In this document: one piece after another, positions 12,754 through 21,575 of the stretch | How the letters are laid out: every line of letters starts with the position of its first letter | How positions within the stretch are numbered: the stretch's first letter is position 1 | Assembly (NCBI GenBank): GCA_048380335.1 | Contig: DBFCCI010000032.1 | Span: 1 to 64,000 of the forward strand | Length of the DNA stretch: 64,000 bases | Source of the DNA: Lachnospira sp900551945 | GTDB taxonomy: Bacteria; Bacillota; Clostridia; Lachnospirales; Lachnospiraceae | Direction: 5' to 3' | The notes under the pieces: model-generated | Databases searched by the model: none | Told to the model about the DNA's origin: nothing | Seen by the model: the letters and a program-made list of their open reading frames with translations, nothing else | Translations under genes and position numbers: made by a program

Positions 12754-14880
12754 TTATGCTGGCTCAAAATCTATAGTTCTTAATATCTTGTCTGTTGATA
12801 CTACCACAACTCTAATCTTTTGCCCTAACTTGTAAGTCTTATTTGTAACTTCATTTACCATTTCATAATGATTTTCATCATAAATATAATAACCATCTCT
12901 TAACGCCGTAACCGATATCATACCCTCAATAGTATTAGGAAGTTCAACATATATTCCCCAGCTTGTAATGCTTGAAATAACACCTTCAAATTCTTCACCA
13001 ATGTGATTTGACATATATTCCACCATTTTTTGCTTATCTGTATCTCTTTCCGCATCATCAGCACGCCTTTCTGTTGTACTTGTATGCTGTGCAACATCTG
13101 GTAAGATACTTTCATAATGTTTAAATCTCTTTTCTTTTAAACCACCATGAAGATTTTCTTTTATAATTCTATGAATTTGCAAATCAGGATATCTTCTTAT
13201 TGGTGATGTAAAATGACAGTAATATTTTGCAGCAAGTCCAAAATGTCCTATACAATCTGTCGTATACTTTGCTCTTTTCATAGAACGAAGTGTAAGTCTG
13301 CTAATAAGTGTATCCTCGTCACTTCCTTCTATCTTTGCGAGCAACTTTTGTAATTCTTTTGGGTGAATATCTTCGTCATTTCTTTTAATTGTATACCCAA
13401 AATTATTAATAAATGCTGCTAATTTTTGTATCTTTTCTGGGTCGGGATTTTCATGACTTCTATATAAAAATGGTATATCCTGCCAGAACATATCTTCTGC
13501 TACGGTTTCATTTGCAATAAGCATAAAATCTTCTATTATCTTTGTTGCAGTATTTCTCTCATAAGGTTGTACATCAATTGTGTGTCCTTCACTATCAAGA
13601 GTAATCTTAGTTTCTGGAAAATCAAAGTCTATTGAACCCCTTTTATATCTTTTATTTCTTAAAATAGTAGCAAGTTCTTCCATTAGCTTAAACATTGGTA
13701 CAAGTGGTTCGTATTCTTTAATTTCTTGCTCATCGTTATCTACAAGTATTTTCTTAACACTTGTATAACTCATACGCCTTGTAACATTGATAAGAGTTTC
13801 ACATATTCTATGACCGATTACATTTCCTTTCTCATCAATATCCATAAGACAACTAAGTGCCAATCTATCACAACCTTGATTAAGAGAGCATATTCCGTTA
13901 GAAAGCTTGTGTGGGAGCATTGGAATTACTCTATCTACAAGATACACACTTGTTCCTCTTTTATAAGCTTCTTTATCCAATGGACTATTTTCCTTAACAT
14001 AATGACTCACATCTGCTATGTGAACACCTAAGTGGTATATTCCATTTTCCTTAGATAAAGTGATAGCATCATCTAAATCTTTCGCATCTTCGCCATCTAT
14101 TGTTACTGTATCAAGCTGTCTTAAATCAACTCGTCCTGCCTTGTCTTTTTCGTCAACTTCTTCTGGAATATTAGTAAGGTAACTCATAACTTCTTCTGGA
14201 AATTCAACTGGCAAATCATACGCCTTTATAATTGACATTATATCTGTTCCAGGGTCATTAATGTGACCTATTATTTCTGTAACCACTCCCTCTGGGTTCT
14301 TTCCATGACTTCCATAATTAGTAATCGTTACTACTACCTTATGCCCGCTAACTGCTCCATTCGTCTTTTCTTTTGGGATAAAAATGTCATAGGCAAGCTT
14401 TGCATTGTCTGGCACAACGAACCCAAAGTTCTTACTCTTTTGAAATGTACCTACAACCGTTTTTATTTGATGTTCTATTACACCTAAAATCTTACCCTCA
14501 CATCTTCTGCTTCCACTTTTTTCACTTGTTATAGCAACCTTTACTTTATCCATGTGAAATGCACCATTGCAATCTGACTCTTTTATAAAAATGTCGTCTT
14601 CTCTACCTTCAACAGTAACAAAGCCAAAGCCTCTTTTTGTACTTTGAAATGTTCCTATAACCGCTGTATTTTCTGGCTTTCCGTACTTTCCTTTTTTTGA
14701 AACACCTATAACTCCATCTTTTACAAGCTCATCAAGCACCATTTGAAGCTCTTTGCGCTTATCTTTAGGTATATTTAACAATATTGCCATTTCTTTTGTT
14801 TTCATTGGCACATAAAATTCATTATTAAGCACAAGGTCAGCAATTAAAGCTTTCCTTTTTTTCATTTCTTCTCTGTCCAT
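12754..14880 (-). CDS. rnr: Ribonuclease R
   Basis: About 708 residues in the RNase II/R family order: N-terminal winged helix (PMKTKEMAILLNIPKDKRKEL), two cold-shock domains (GTFQSTKRGFGFVTV and GTFQKSKNFGFVVP), and the RNB catalytic domain with DGEDAKDLDDAITL carrying the metal-binding aspartates. A C-terminal S1 domain follows (EEFEGVISSITSWGIYVELPNTIEGM). It degrades structured RNA 3' to 5' and is recruited in trans-translation. I prefer ATG 14880, because AGGA 5' of it fits better than the start at 14892. smpB and ssrA follow downstream. Confidence 0.95.
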   Translation of the reverse strand: MDREEMKKRKALIADLVLNNEFYVPMKTKEMAILLNIPKDKRKELQMVLDELVKDGVIGVSKKGKYGKPENTAVIGTFQSTKRGFGFVTVEGREDDIFIKESDCNGAFHMDKVKVAITSEKSGSRRCEGKILGVIEHQIKTVVGTFQKSKNFGFVVPDNAKLAYDIFIPKEKTNGAVSGHKVVVTITNYGSHGKNPEGVVTEIIGHINDPGTDIMSIIKAYDLPVEFPEEVMSYLTNIPEEVDEKDKAGRVDLRQLDTVTIDGEDAKDLDDAITLSKENGIYHLGVHIADVSHYVKENSPLDKEAYKRGTSVYLVDRVIPMLPHKLSNGICSLNQGCDRLALSCLMDIDEKGNVIGHRICETLINVTRRMSYTSVKKILVDNDEQEIKEYEPLVPMFKLMEELATILRNKRYKRGSIDFDFPETKITLDSEGHTIDVQPYERNTATKIIEDFMLIANETVAEDMFWQDIPFLYRSHENPDPEKIQKLAAFINNFGYTIKRNDEDIHPKELQKLLAKIEGSDEDTLISRLTLRSMKRAKYTTDCIGHFGLAAKYYCHFTSPIRRYPDLQIHRIIKENLHGGLKEKRFKHYESILPDVAQHTSTTERRADDAERDTDKQKMVEYMSNHIGEEFEGVISSITSWGIYVELPNTIEGMISVTALRDGYYIYDENHYEMVNEVTNKTYKLGQKIRVVVVSTDKILRTIDFEPA

Positions 14881-15103
14881 ATATTTCCTCATTTCTATAA
14901 ATAATTTATTTTATATACTACAAGCAATTAATAAATACCTATAACTTTTAATACAAGTCTAACAGATATTTGTTTTTTAAGTTATCATCACAGCCATAAA
15001 GACTTGTGCAAAAACAGACTTTGGCTCATTGTTTGTATAAATAAAAGTACTTTTACAGTATTATTTGATATTTATATTAGGATAACACAATTTTACTAAA
15101 AAT

Positions 15104-15139
15104 AAAACGCCCTTTAAAAATTAATTTAAAGTGCGTTTT
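15104..15139 (-). terminator. secG terminator
   Basis: AAAACGC and CTTTAAA pair with TTTAAAG and GCGTTTT, followed on the minus strand by TATTTTT. It lies 25 bp past the secG stop. Confidence 0.75.
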
Positions 15140-15163
15140 ATAAAACTTATTATTAAGTTAATA

Positions 15164-15412
15164 TTAGAAATTAAGATTTAAAATAAGTGCTAATACAATA
15201 ACAGCAGCTCCTAAAATCTTAGTAAATAATTCAAGCTTTCCTTCTACTGAACGACCTTTGTTCTTGCCCCAGTAAGTATCAGCAGCACCACTAATTGCTC
15301 CTGATAAACCATTCTGCTTACTTTCCTGCATTAATACGATAACAGTTAATATACAACATACTAACACAAATATTACCATTAATATAACTCTTATAATATC
15401 TGCAGCAGACAT
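15164..15412 (-). CDS. secG: Preprotein translocase subunit SecG
   Basis: 82 residues with two membrane segments (IIRVILMVIFVLVCCILTVIVLMQ and ILGAAVIVLALILNLNF) joined by the SecG loop SKQNGLSGAISGAADTYWGK. It assists SecYEG protein export in the inner membrane. ATG 15412 has GGAGG 8 nt upstream; an upstream GTG overlaps the site. It precedes rnr, a common secG-rnr-smpB order. Confidence 0.95.
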   Translation of the reverse strand: MSAADIIRVILMVIFVLVCCILTVIVLMQESKQNGLSGAISGAADTYWGKNKGRSVEGKLELFTKILGAAVIVLALILNLNF

Positions 15413-15554
15413 ACCATACACCTCCTATTTAAAAATAAATATCTTAATCTTGCGTAATTTGCACTAGACATTTAACAATATCTGTACAAAGTTTAAGCAT
15501 GAATAATTCCATACTGTCACAATATTTTAATGTTACCATATCATAAACAATTTA

Positions 15555-15595
15555 GCAATATATATTATTTAAAAATATAAAATAATATATATTGC
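15555..15595. terminator. AT-only perfect hairpin after gpmI
   Basis: GCAATATATATTATTT pairs perfectly with its complement across an 8-nt loop, 30 bp past the gpmI stop. It contains almost no G or C, so it is a weak terminator or an mRNA end-protecting hairpin. Confidence 0.5.
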
Positions 15596-15627
15596 TAATA
15601 ATAATTTTAATATATTTATTTTTATAA

Positions 15628-17169
15628 TTATTTTGCAATAAGAAGTGATTCACCTGTCATTTCTTTTGGCTTTTCCATTCCCATAATCTCAATAAGAGTT
15701 GGAATAATATCGCAAAGCTTTCCATTCTCTTTTAATGTGTATTTCTCATCGTAATTAACAAGAATAAATGGTACTGGATTAGTTGTATGTGATGTAAGTG
15801 GTTCACCTGTTTCGTAATTAATAAGCTGTTCTGCATTACCGTGGTCAGCACAGATAAACATAACACCATCAACTTCCTTAAGTGCTTCTACTGCCTTTCC
15901 AACACATTCATCAACAGTTTCAACTGCCTTAATAACGGCTGACTCAATTCCTGTATGACCTACCATATCTGGATTAGCAAAGTTAATAATTATAACGTCA
16001 TACTTATCTGACTTAATAGCTCCAACAAGCTTTTCACATACTTCTGGTGCGCTCATTTCTGGCTGAAGGTCATAAGTTGCTACCTTAGGTGACTTTACAA
16101 GTATTCTATCTTCGCCCTTGTTAGGTTCTTCAACACCTCCGTTAAAGAAGAATGTTACATGAGCATATTTTTCTGTTTCAGCAATTCTTGCCTGTGTCTT
16201 ATTGTTAGCTGCAAGAAATTCACCAAATGTATTTGTAAGCTTTTCTTTCTTAAATGCAACACTCTTATTGCCGATTGTTACATCATAATCTGTAAAGCAC
16301 ACATACTTAACGTGCTTTCTTTCACCTCTGTCAAAACCTGTGAAATCATCATCACAGAAACATCTTGTAATTTCTCTTGCTCTATCTGGTCTAAAGTTAA
16401 AGCAGATGATTGAGTCGTTGTCTTTGATTGTTCCGATTGGCTCACCATTTTCAACAATTACTGTTGGCTCAACAAATTCATCTGTCTTACCAGCTTCATA
16501 AGAAGCACTGATAGCACATCTTGCACATTCAGCAGTATTGCCCTTGCCATTAACAAGTGCATTATAAGCAGCTTCAACTCTATCCCATCTGTTATCTCTA
16601 TCCATGGCATAGTAACGACCTGCGATTGTTGCAATACGACCTACACCAAGTTCTTCCATCTTATCATATACTTGATTGATATAGTCCTTACCACCATCTG
16701 TTGCAGTATCTCTACCGTCCATAAAGCCATGAACGAATACTTTTGTAAGACCGTTTTTCTTAGCAAGTTCAAGAAGTGCAAAAAGGTGTGTAATATGACT
16801 GTGAACACCACCATCAGATAATAATCCGAATAAATGTAATGCTGAGTCATTCTTCTTACAGTTGTCTATTGCTTCCTTAAATGCTGAATTTTCAAAGAAA
16901 TCTCCATCTTGAATAGCCTTTGTTATTCTTGTTAATTCCTGATATACAATTCTTCCTGCACCCATGTTAAGATGACCAACTTCTGAGTTACCCATCTGTC
17001 CGTCTGGAAGACCTACTGCAAGACCACTTGCGTATCCCTTAACAAATGGATAATCCTTCATAAGACCGTCCATAACTGGTGTGTTAGCTAATGCTATACC
17101 GTTACCCTTTTTATTATCATTTAAACCATAACCATCAAGAATCATTAATACTACTGGCTTTTTACTCAT
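15628..17169 (-). CDS. gpmI: 2,3-bisphosphoglycerate-independent phosphoglycerate mutase
   Basis: 513 residues with alkaline-phosphatase-superfamily metal motifs: VVLMILDGYGLN at the N-terminus, GNSEVGHLNMGAGR with the catalytic serine, and near the C-terminus FANPDMVGHTG and ICADHGNAEQ, which ligand manganese. It interconverts 3- and 2-phosphoglycerate in glycolysis. It is the last gene of the gap-pgk-tpiA-gpmI block. eno is not nearby. Confidence 0.97.
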   Translation of the reverse strand: MSKKPVVLMILDGYGLNDNKKGNGIALANTPVMDGLMKDYPFVKGYASGLAVGLPDGQMGNSEVGHLNMGAGRIVYQELTRITKAIQDGDFFENSAFKEAIDNCKKNDSALHLFGLLSDGGVHSHITHLFALLELAKKNGLTKVFVHGFMDGRDTATDGGKDYINQVYDKMEELGVGRIATIAGRYYAMDRDNRWDRVEAAYNALVNGKGNTAECARCAISASYEAGKTDEFVEPTVIVENGEPIGTIKDNDSIICFNFRPDRAREITRCFCDDDFTGFDRGERKHVKYVCFTDYDVTIGNKSVAFKKEKLTNTFGEFLAANNKTQARIAETEKYAHVTFFFNGGVEEPNKGEDRILVKSPKVATYDLQPEMSAPEVCEKLVGAIKSDKYDVIIINFANPDMVGHTGIESAVIKAVETVDECVGKAVEALKEVDGVMFICADHGNAEQLINYETGEPLTSHTTNPVPFILVNYDEKYTLKENGKLCDIIPTLIEIMGMEKPKEMTGESLLIAK

Positions 17170-17315
17170 CGTTATAACACTCCTTTAATCTTTTCTTAAT
17201 ATGTGTCTTATTATGTTGATAATACATTTTTTGTATTACAAACTTCGTTAAAATAATACCACATTCTAGCAGAAAATAAAAGTATTAAATTTTTAAAACA
17301 ATTTTAAAATATACA

Positions 17316-17361
17316 AAAAGTCCTACACATATTGTTCTAGCAATCTAAGTGTAGGACTTTC
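17316..17361 (-). terminator. tpiA terminator
   Basis: A perfect 12-bp stem, AAAGTCCTACAC with GTGTAGGACTTT, followed on the minus strand by TTTTTG. It indicates that gpmI is largely transcribed from its own promoter. Confidence 0.85.
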
Positions 17362-17382
17362 TTGATATTTTTAAATTATAAA

Positions 17383-18132
17383 TTACTTATTATAGTTTAC
17401 AATCTTTGCAAATTCTGGCTTAAGGCTTGCACCACCTACAAGTCCACCGTCAATATCTGGTTCTGAGAAAAGTGACAACGCATTACTTGCATTAACACTT
17501 CCACCATAAAGTATTCTTAACTCATCGGCAATCTGAGCTCCATAGATATCTCTTATATTGCTTCTTATAACGTGGCAAACTTCTTGAGCTTGCTCTGTAG
17601 TTGCTACTCGTCCTGTTCCTATAGCCCAGATTGGCTCATAAGCAATAATACACTTAACTGCATTTTCTGGTGATATATGCTTAAATGCTCCTACAATCTG
17701 TTTCTTTATAACTTCAAGAGTTGTTCCCTTTTCTCTTTGTTCAAGGCTTTCTCCACAGCATATAATAGGCACAATATTATGCTCAATGGCTTTGATTACT
17801 TTCTTATTAACCATATTATCATCTTCACCAAAATACTGTCTTCTTTCAGAATGTCCTAAAATAACATATTGAACTCCTGCATCTGTAAGCATATCTGCTG
17901 AAAGCTCTCCTGTATATGCTCCCTTTTCTTCATAGAACATATTCTCAGCACCTATGTAAATATTACTGCCTTCTAATTCATTCTTAACAGGTATTATATC
18001 TATAGATGGAACACAAAATACTACATCTACATCACTATTTGCCACTAAAGGCTTTAACTCCTTCACAAGTTCTACTGCCTCACTTGGAGTCTTATTCATT
18101 TTCCAGTTACCTGCTACCACTTTTTTACGCAT
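17383..18132 (-). CDS. tpiA: Triosephosphate isomerase
   Basis: About 249 residues starting MRKKVVAGNWKMNK with the conserved Asn and Lys of the active site. VILGHSERR contains the catalytic histidine, IAYEPIWAIGTG the catalytic glutamate, and LYGGSVNASNA the phosphate loop. It interconverts dihydroxyacetone phosphate and glyceraldehyde 3-phosphate. The start at 18132 has GGAGG upstream; a GTG at 18141 is too close to it. It is flanked by its own promoter and terminator. Confidence 0.97.
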   Translation of the reverse strand: MRKKVVAGNWKMNKTPSEAVELVKELKPLVANSDVDVVFCVPSIDIIPVKNELEGSNIYIGAENMFYEEKGAYTGELSADMLTDAGVQYVILGHSERRQYFGEDDNMVNKKVIKAIEHNIVPIICCGESLEQREKGTTLEVIKKQIVGAFKHISPENAVKCIIAYEPIWAIGTGRVATTEQAQEVCHVIRSNIRDIYGAQIADELRILYGGSVNASNALSLFSEPDIDGGLVGGASLKPEFAKIVNYNK

Positions 18133-18194
18133 AAAATACACTTCCTCCTAATTTTATATACTTTTAATAATAATTTCTTGCACACAATTCACTT

Positions 18195-18222
18195 ATTATA
18201 TAGCGCATAATACTAATTTAAA
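18195..18222 (-). promoter_or_regulatory. tpiA promoter candidate, TTTAAA-16-TATAAT
   Basis: TATAAT at 18195-18200 and TTTAAA at 18217-18222 on the minus strand, 63 bp before the tpiA start. Confidence 0.5.
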
Positions 18223-18657
18223 AATTTATAATCTAACTTGCTATATTCAGCCCATAGTTATACTTTAGAAATAATATTTTTAATAAACAAAGTTATACCT
18301 TTTTCCAACTATTTTTAAATAAATACCTAAACTGACATAACTATGTTAAATTTGCACCTAATCTTAACAACCCACTATTTGAAATTATACCACAATTTTT
18401 TTATAAATGCTACATTTTTTATACAATATGCGTAAATTACATTAAAAAATACAATCTTTTTTTGTTTTTTTATACATTTTCAAAACTATAAATCTGTCAC
18501 ATTAATGAAAATTTATATAAGATATAAAATTATTTTATAATTAAATATTTATATTTTGTATAAAATCTTCTTATTACGACAACTCAACAGTTTTTTGACA
18601 AGTATCAATGTCTTATGCAAGCGCAGACTTTAACTTTTTGCCATTTTGTTACATAAA
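18223..18657. repeat. Intergenic region with dispersed-repeat fragments
   Basis: No gene is seen. At 18492-18590 there is a long imperfect hairpin that begins with CTGTCACATTAATGAAAATT, related to sites at 24590 and 32932. At 18609-18662 a block (CTTATGCAAG, then CAGACTTT, then ATAAATAAAAAG) resembles 14999-15048. Confidence 0.45.
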
Positions 18658-18706
18658 TAAAAAGCCAGTTAGCTTTTGTAAAATACAATTACTAACTGAC
18701 TTTTTA
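18658..18706 (-). terminator. pgk terminator
   Basis: AAAAAGCCAGTTAG pairs with CTAACTGACTTTTT across a 21-nt loop, with a uridine run on the minus strand. It lies 120 bp past the pgk stop. Confidence 0.75.
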
Positions 18707-18825
18707 TGTTAAACAGATATTTTAATCTGTCTTGTTATGACTACTCTCCACAGCAAGATATGGAGTTTTTCGCCACTTATTTATAACAGTTATAACTTTC
18801 TTATAATGTTAAGAAAATATATCAA

Positions 18826-20019
18826 TTACTTATCGTTAGCTGCAACAACACCTGGAAGTTCCTTACCTTCAAGGAATTCTAATGAAGCGCCACCACCTGT
18901 TGAGATGTGTGTCATCTTATCACCAAAACCTAAGTTGTTTACTGCTGCTGCTGAATCGCCACCACCGATAATAGTTGTAGCATCTTTAAGCTGTGCAAGT
19001 TCTTCAGCTACTGCAATAGTTCCCTTTGCAAAGTTGTCAAATTCAAATACACCCATAGGTCCATTCCATACAACTGTCTTAGCATCTTTTAAGGCATCCT
19101 TGTAAAGTTCGCAAGTCTTAGGTCCAATATCCATACCCATATCGTCATCTTCCTGACAACCTGCTGTTACTACCTTAAATGGTGTGTCGTTCTTAAATTC
19201 CTTTGTTATTACTGTATCAATAGGGATAAGTAACTTAACACCTTTCTTTTCAGCCTTTTCCATCATTTCCTTAGCATATTCAAGGTAATCGTCTTCTACT
19301 AATGACTGACCTACATTACCACCCTTAGCTTTCTGGAATGTATAAGACATACCACCACCGATGATTAATGTATCAACCTTTTCAAGTAAGTTGTTAATTA
19401 CTGGAATTTTTGAAGAAACCTTTGAACCACCAAGAATTGCTACGAATGGTCTTTCTGGGTGATTAACTGCATTTCCGAGGAATTCAATTTCCTTCTGCAT
19501 TAAGTAACCAACTACTGCTGTATCAACAAACTTTGTTACACCAACATTAGAACAATGTGCTCTATGTGCTGTACCGAAAGCATCATTAACAAATACATCA
19601 CAAATTGAAGCGAGGTCTTTAGAGAATTCTTCGCCGTTCTTTGTTTCTTCTGGTCTGAAACGTGTGTTTTCAAGTAAGATAACATCGCCTTCGTTCATTG
19701 CTTCAACAGCGCTTCTTGCATTTTCACCAACAACTGTATCATCAGCTGCAAACTTAACTTCCTGACCTAAAAGTTCTGATAATCTCTTAGCTACTGGAGC
19801 TAAAGAAAGTGACTTATCAACTCCCTTTGGTTTACCAAGATGTGAGCAAAGAATAACCTTTCCTCCATCTGAGATAAGCTTCTTAATTGTTGGAAGAGCT
19901 GCAACAAGACGAGTTTCGTCTGTAATTCTATCACCATCTAAAGGTACATTAAAATCACATCTGCATAATACTCTTTTTCCTTTTACATTTATATCATCAA
20001 CTGACTTTTTGTTAAGCAT
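18826..20019 (-). CDS. pgk: Phosphoglycerate kinase
   Basis: About 397 residues. The N-terminal half has RVLCRCDFNVPLDGD and LCSHLGKPKG for 3-phosphoglycerate binding; the C-terminal half has GGSKVSSKIPVI, VVWNGPMGVFEF and IGGGDSAAAV for ATP. It makes ATP from 1,3-bisphosphoglycerate. The ATG at 20019 has GGAGG 8 nt upstream, while the open TTG at 20034 overlaps that site. It follows gap after 100 bp with a hairpin in between. Confidence 0.97.
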   Translation of the reverse strand: MLNKKSVDDINVKGKRVLCRCDFNVPLDGDRITDETRLVAALPTIKKLISDGGKVILCSHLGKPKGVDKSLSLAPVAKRLSELLGQEVKFAADDTVVGENARSAVEAMNEGDVILLENTRFRPEETKNGEEFSKDLASICDVFVNDAFGTAHRAHCSNVGVTKFVDTAVVGYLMQKEIEFLGNAVNHPERPFVAILGGSKVSSKIPVINNLLEKVDTLIIGGGMSYTFQKAKGGNVGQSLVEDDYLEYAKEMMEKAEKKGVKLLIPIDTVITKEFKNDTPFKVVTAGCQEDDDMGMDIGPKTCELYKDALKDAKTVVWNGPMGVFEFDNFAKGTIAVAEELAQLKDATTIIGGGDSAAAVNNLGFGDKMTHISTGGGASLEFLEGKELPGVVAANDK

Positions 20020-20049
20020 ACTAAAGTCCTCCAATTTTACCTTTTTAAA

Positions 20050-20090
20050 AACACCGGAGAAAGCTTAAGCTTACGCCAACCTCCTCCGGC
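20050..20090 (-). terminator. Hairpin between gap and pgk
   Basis: CCGGAG (20054-20059) pairs with CTCCGG (20084-20089) around a 24-nt loop and is followed on the minus strand by TGTTTTTA. It probably acts as a partial terminator, so that gap mRNA exceeds pgk mRNA. Confidence 0.6.
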
Positions 20091-20120
20091 TATTAACCAT
20101 TTCCCTGAAAGATTATATAA

Positions 20121-21149
20121 TTAGTTTAATTCAGAGAAGTACTTAATTGTTCTAACCATTTGGCTTGTGTATGAGTTTTCGTTATCATACCAAGAAACAA
20201 CTTCTACCTGAGTCTTTCCATCTGGTAACTTAGAACACATTGTCTGTGTAGCATCGAATAATGAGCCAAATCTCATACCTACGATATCGCTAGATACGAT
20301 AAGTTCATCGTTGTAACCAAAGCTTTCTGTTGCTGCTGCCTTCATAGCTGCATTAACTTCATCAACTGTTACTTCCTTATCTACTACAGCGAAAAGAAGT
20401 GTTGTAGAACCTGTAGGAGTTGGAACTCTCTGAGCAGCTCCGATTAACTTTCCGTTAAGTTCTGGAATAACAAGACCGATAGCCTTAGCAGCACCTGTTG
20501 AGTTAGGAACGATGTTGCAAGCACCTGCTCTAGATCTTCTTAAATCACCCTTTCTCTGTGGGCCATCAAGTATCATCTGGTCACCTGTGTAAGCATGGAT
20601 TGTACACATAATACCTGATTCGATGTTAGCTAAATCATTAAGAGCCTTTGCCATAGGAGCAAGACAGTTAGTTGTACAAGAAGCAGCTGAGATAATCTTA
20701 TCTTCTGCTGTTAATGTTTCATGGTTTACATTGTAAACGATAGTCTTAAGGTCGTTTCCAGCTGGAGCTGAGATAACTACCTTCTTAGCACCTGCATTGA
20801 TATGAGCCTGAGCTTTTTCCTTAGATGTGTAGAAACCTGAGCATTCAAGAACTACATCAACACCGATTTCTCCCCATGGGCAGTTGTTAGCATCTGGTTC
20901 TTTGTAAATCTTGATTGTCTGACCCTTAACTGTGATTGTTCCAGCTTCATCATCAGCTGTAACCTGGTCTTCTTCACCAAATCCTACATATCTTCCCTGT
21001 GATGAGTCATACTTTAAAAGATGAGCTAACATCTTTGGGCTTGTTAAATCGTTGATAGCTACTACTTCGTATCCTTCTGCACCGAACATCTGTCTGAATG
21101 CAAGTCTACCGATACGTCCAAAACCATTAATTGCAACTTTTACTGACAT
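20121..21149 (-). CDS. gap: Glyceraldehyde-3-phosphate dehydrogenase
   Basis: 342 residues. VAINGFGRIGRLAFRQ is the NAD-binding start, SAASCTTNCLAP carries the catalytic cysteine (Cys158), and WYDNENSYTSQM the conserved C-terminal segment. Asp at IND after the second strand points to NAD rather than NADP use. A GGAGG site precedes the ATG. It heads the glycolytic block and has a strong promoter. Confidence 0.97.
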   Translation of the reverse strand: MSVKVAINGFGRIGRLAFRQMFGAEGYEVVAINDLTSPKMLAHLLKYDSSQGRYVGFGEEDQVTADDEAGTITVKGQTIKIYKEPDANNCPWGEIGVDVVLECSGFYTSKEKAQAHINAGAKKVVISAPAGNDLKTIVYNVNHETLTAEDKIISAASCTTNCLAPMAKALNDLANIESGIMCTIHAYTGDQMILDGPQRKGDLRRSRAGACNIVPNSTGAAKAIGLVIPELNGKLIGAAQRVPTPTGSTTLLFAVVDKEVTVDEVNAAMKAAATESFGYNDELIVSSDIVGMRFGSLFDATQTMCSKLPDGKTQVEVVSWYDNENSYTSQMVRTIKYFSELN

Positions 21150-21213
21150 AAATTAAATCCTCCTAAATATTATTGATTGATTGAGTTTGTTAATAAAAAA
21201 TCAACTACGATGT

Positions 21214-21242
21214 ATTGTACAAAAAAAAATTCAAAATATCAA
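21214..21242 (-). promoter_or_regulatory. gap promoter, TTGATA-17-TACAAT
   Basis: TTGATA (21237-21242) and TACAAT (21214-21219) on the minus strand with a 17-bp spacer, about 65 bp before the gap ATG. Confidence 0.75.
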
Positions 21243-21411
21243 GTCCAAATTACCTTTTTTTACAAAATATAATAATATTTTCCAAATTTCCTTAATAAAA
21301 GTATATCTTTATTTATTATACCTATATATTTATTGCACAATTAGTATAATTTTATTCATAAATAAAAACTTTTTCTTTATTGTATACAAAAAACATTGTT
21401 TTTAGAAATAA

Positions 21412-21522
21412 AAAAACAGCCTAAAACTTAAAGTTATTTTTTTACACTTATAAAATACATTATTAAAACTAACATTTCTCTTTGTGTGCTTTATTTATAA
21501 CTTTAGTTTATATGGCTGTTTT
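21412..21522 (-). terminator. Long terminator-like hairpin after the phosphate transporter gene
   Basis: AAAACAGCC pairs with GGCTGTTTT, and AACTTAAAGTTAT with ATAACTTTAGTT, around a loop of about 60 nt. A uridine-rich stretch follows on the minus strand. It separates this gene from the gap promoter. Confidence 0.55.
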
Positions 21523-21575
21523 ATTATTGTCAAATGGATATTTGCAATCCACTTTATTTATTAAATAGTTTTAAA

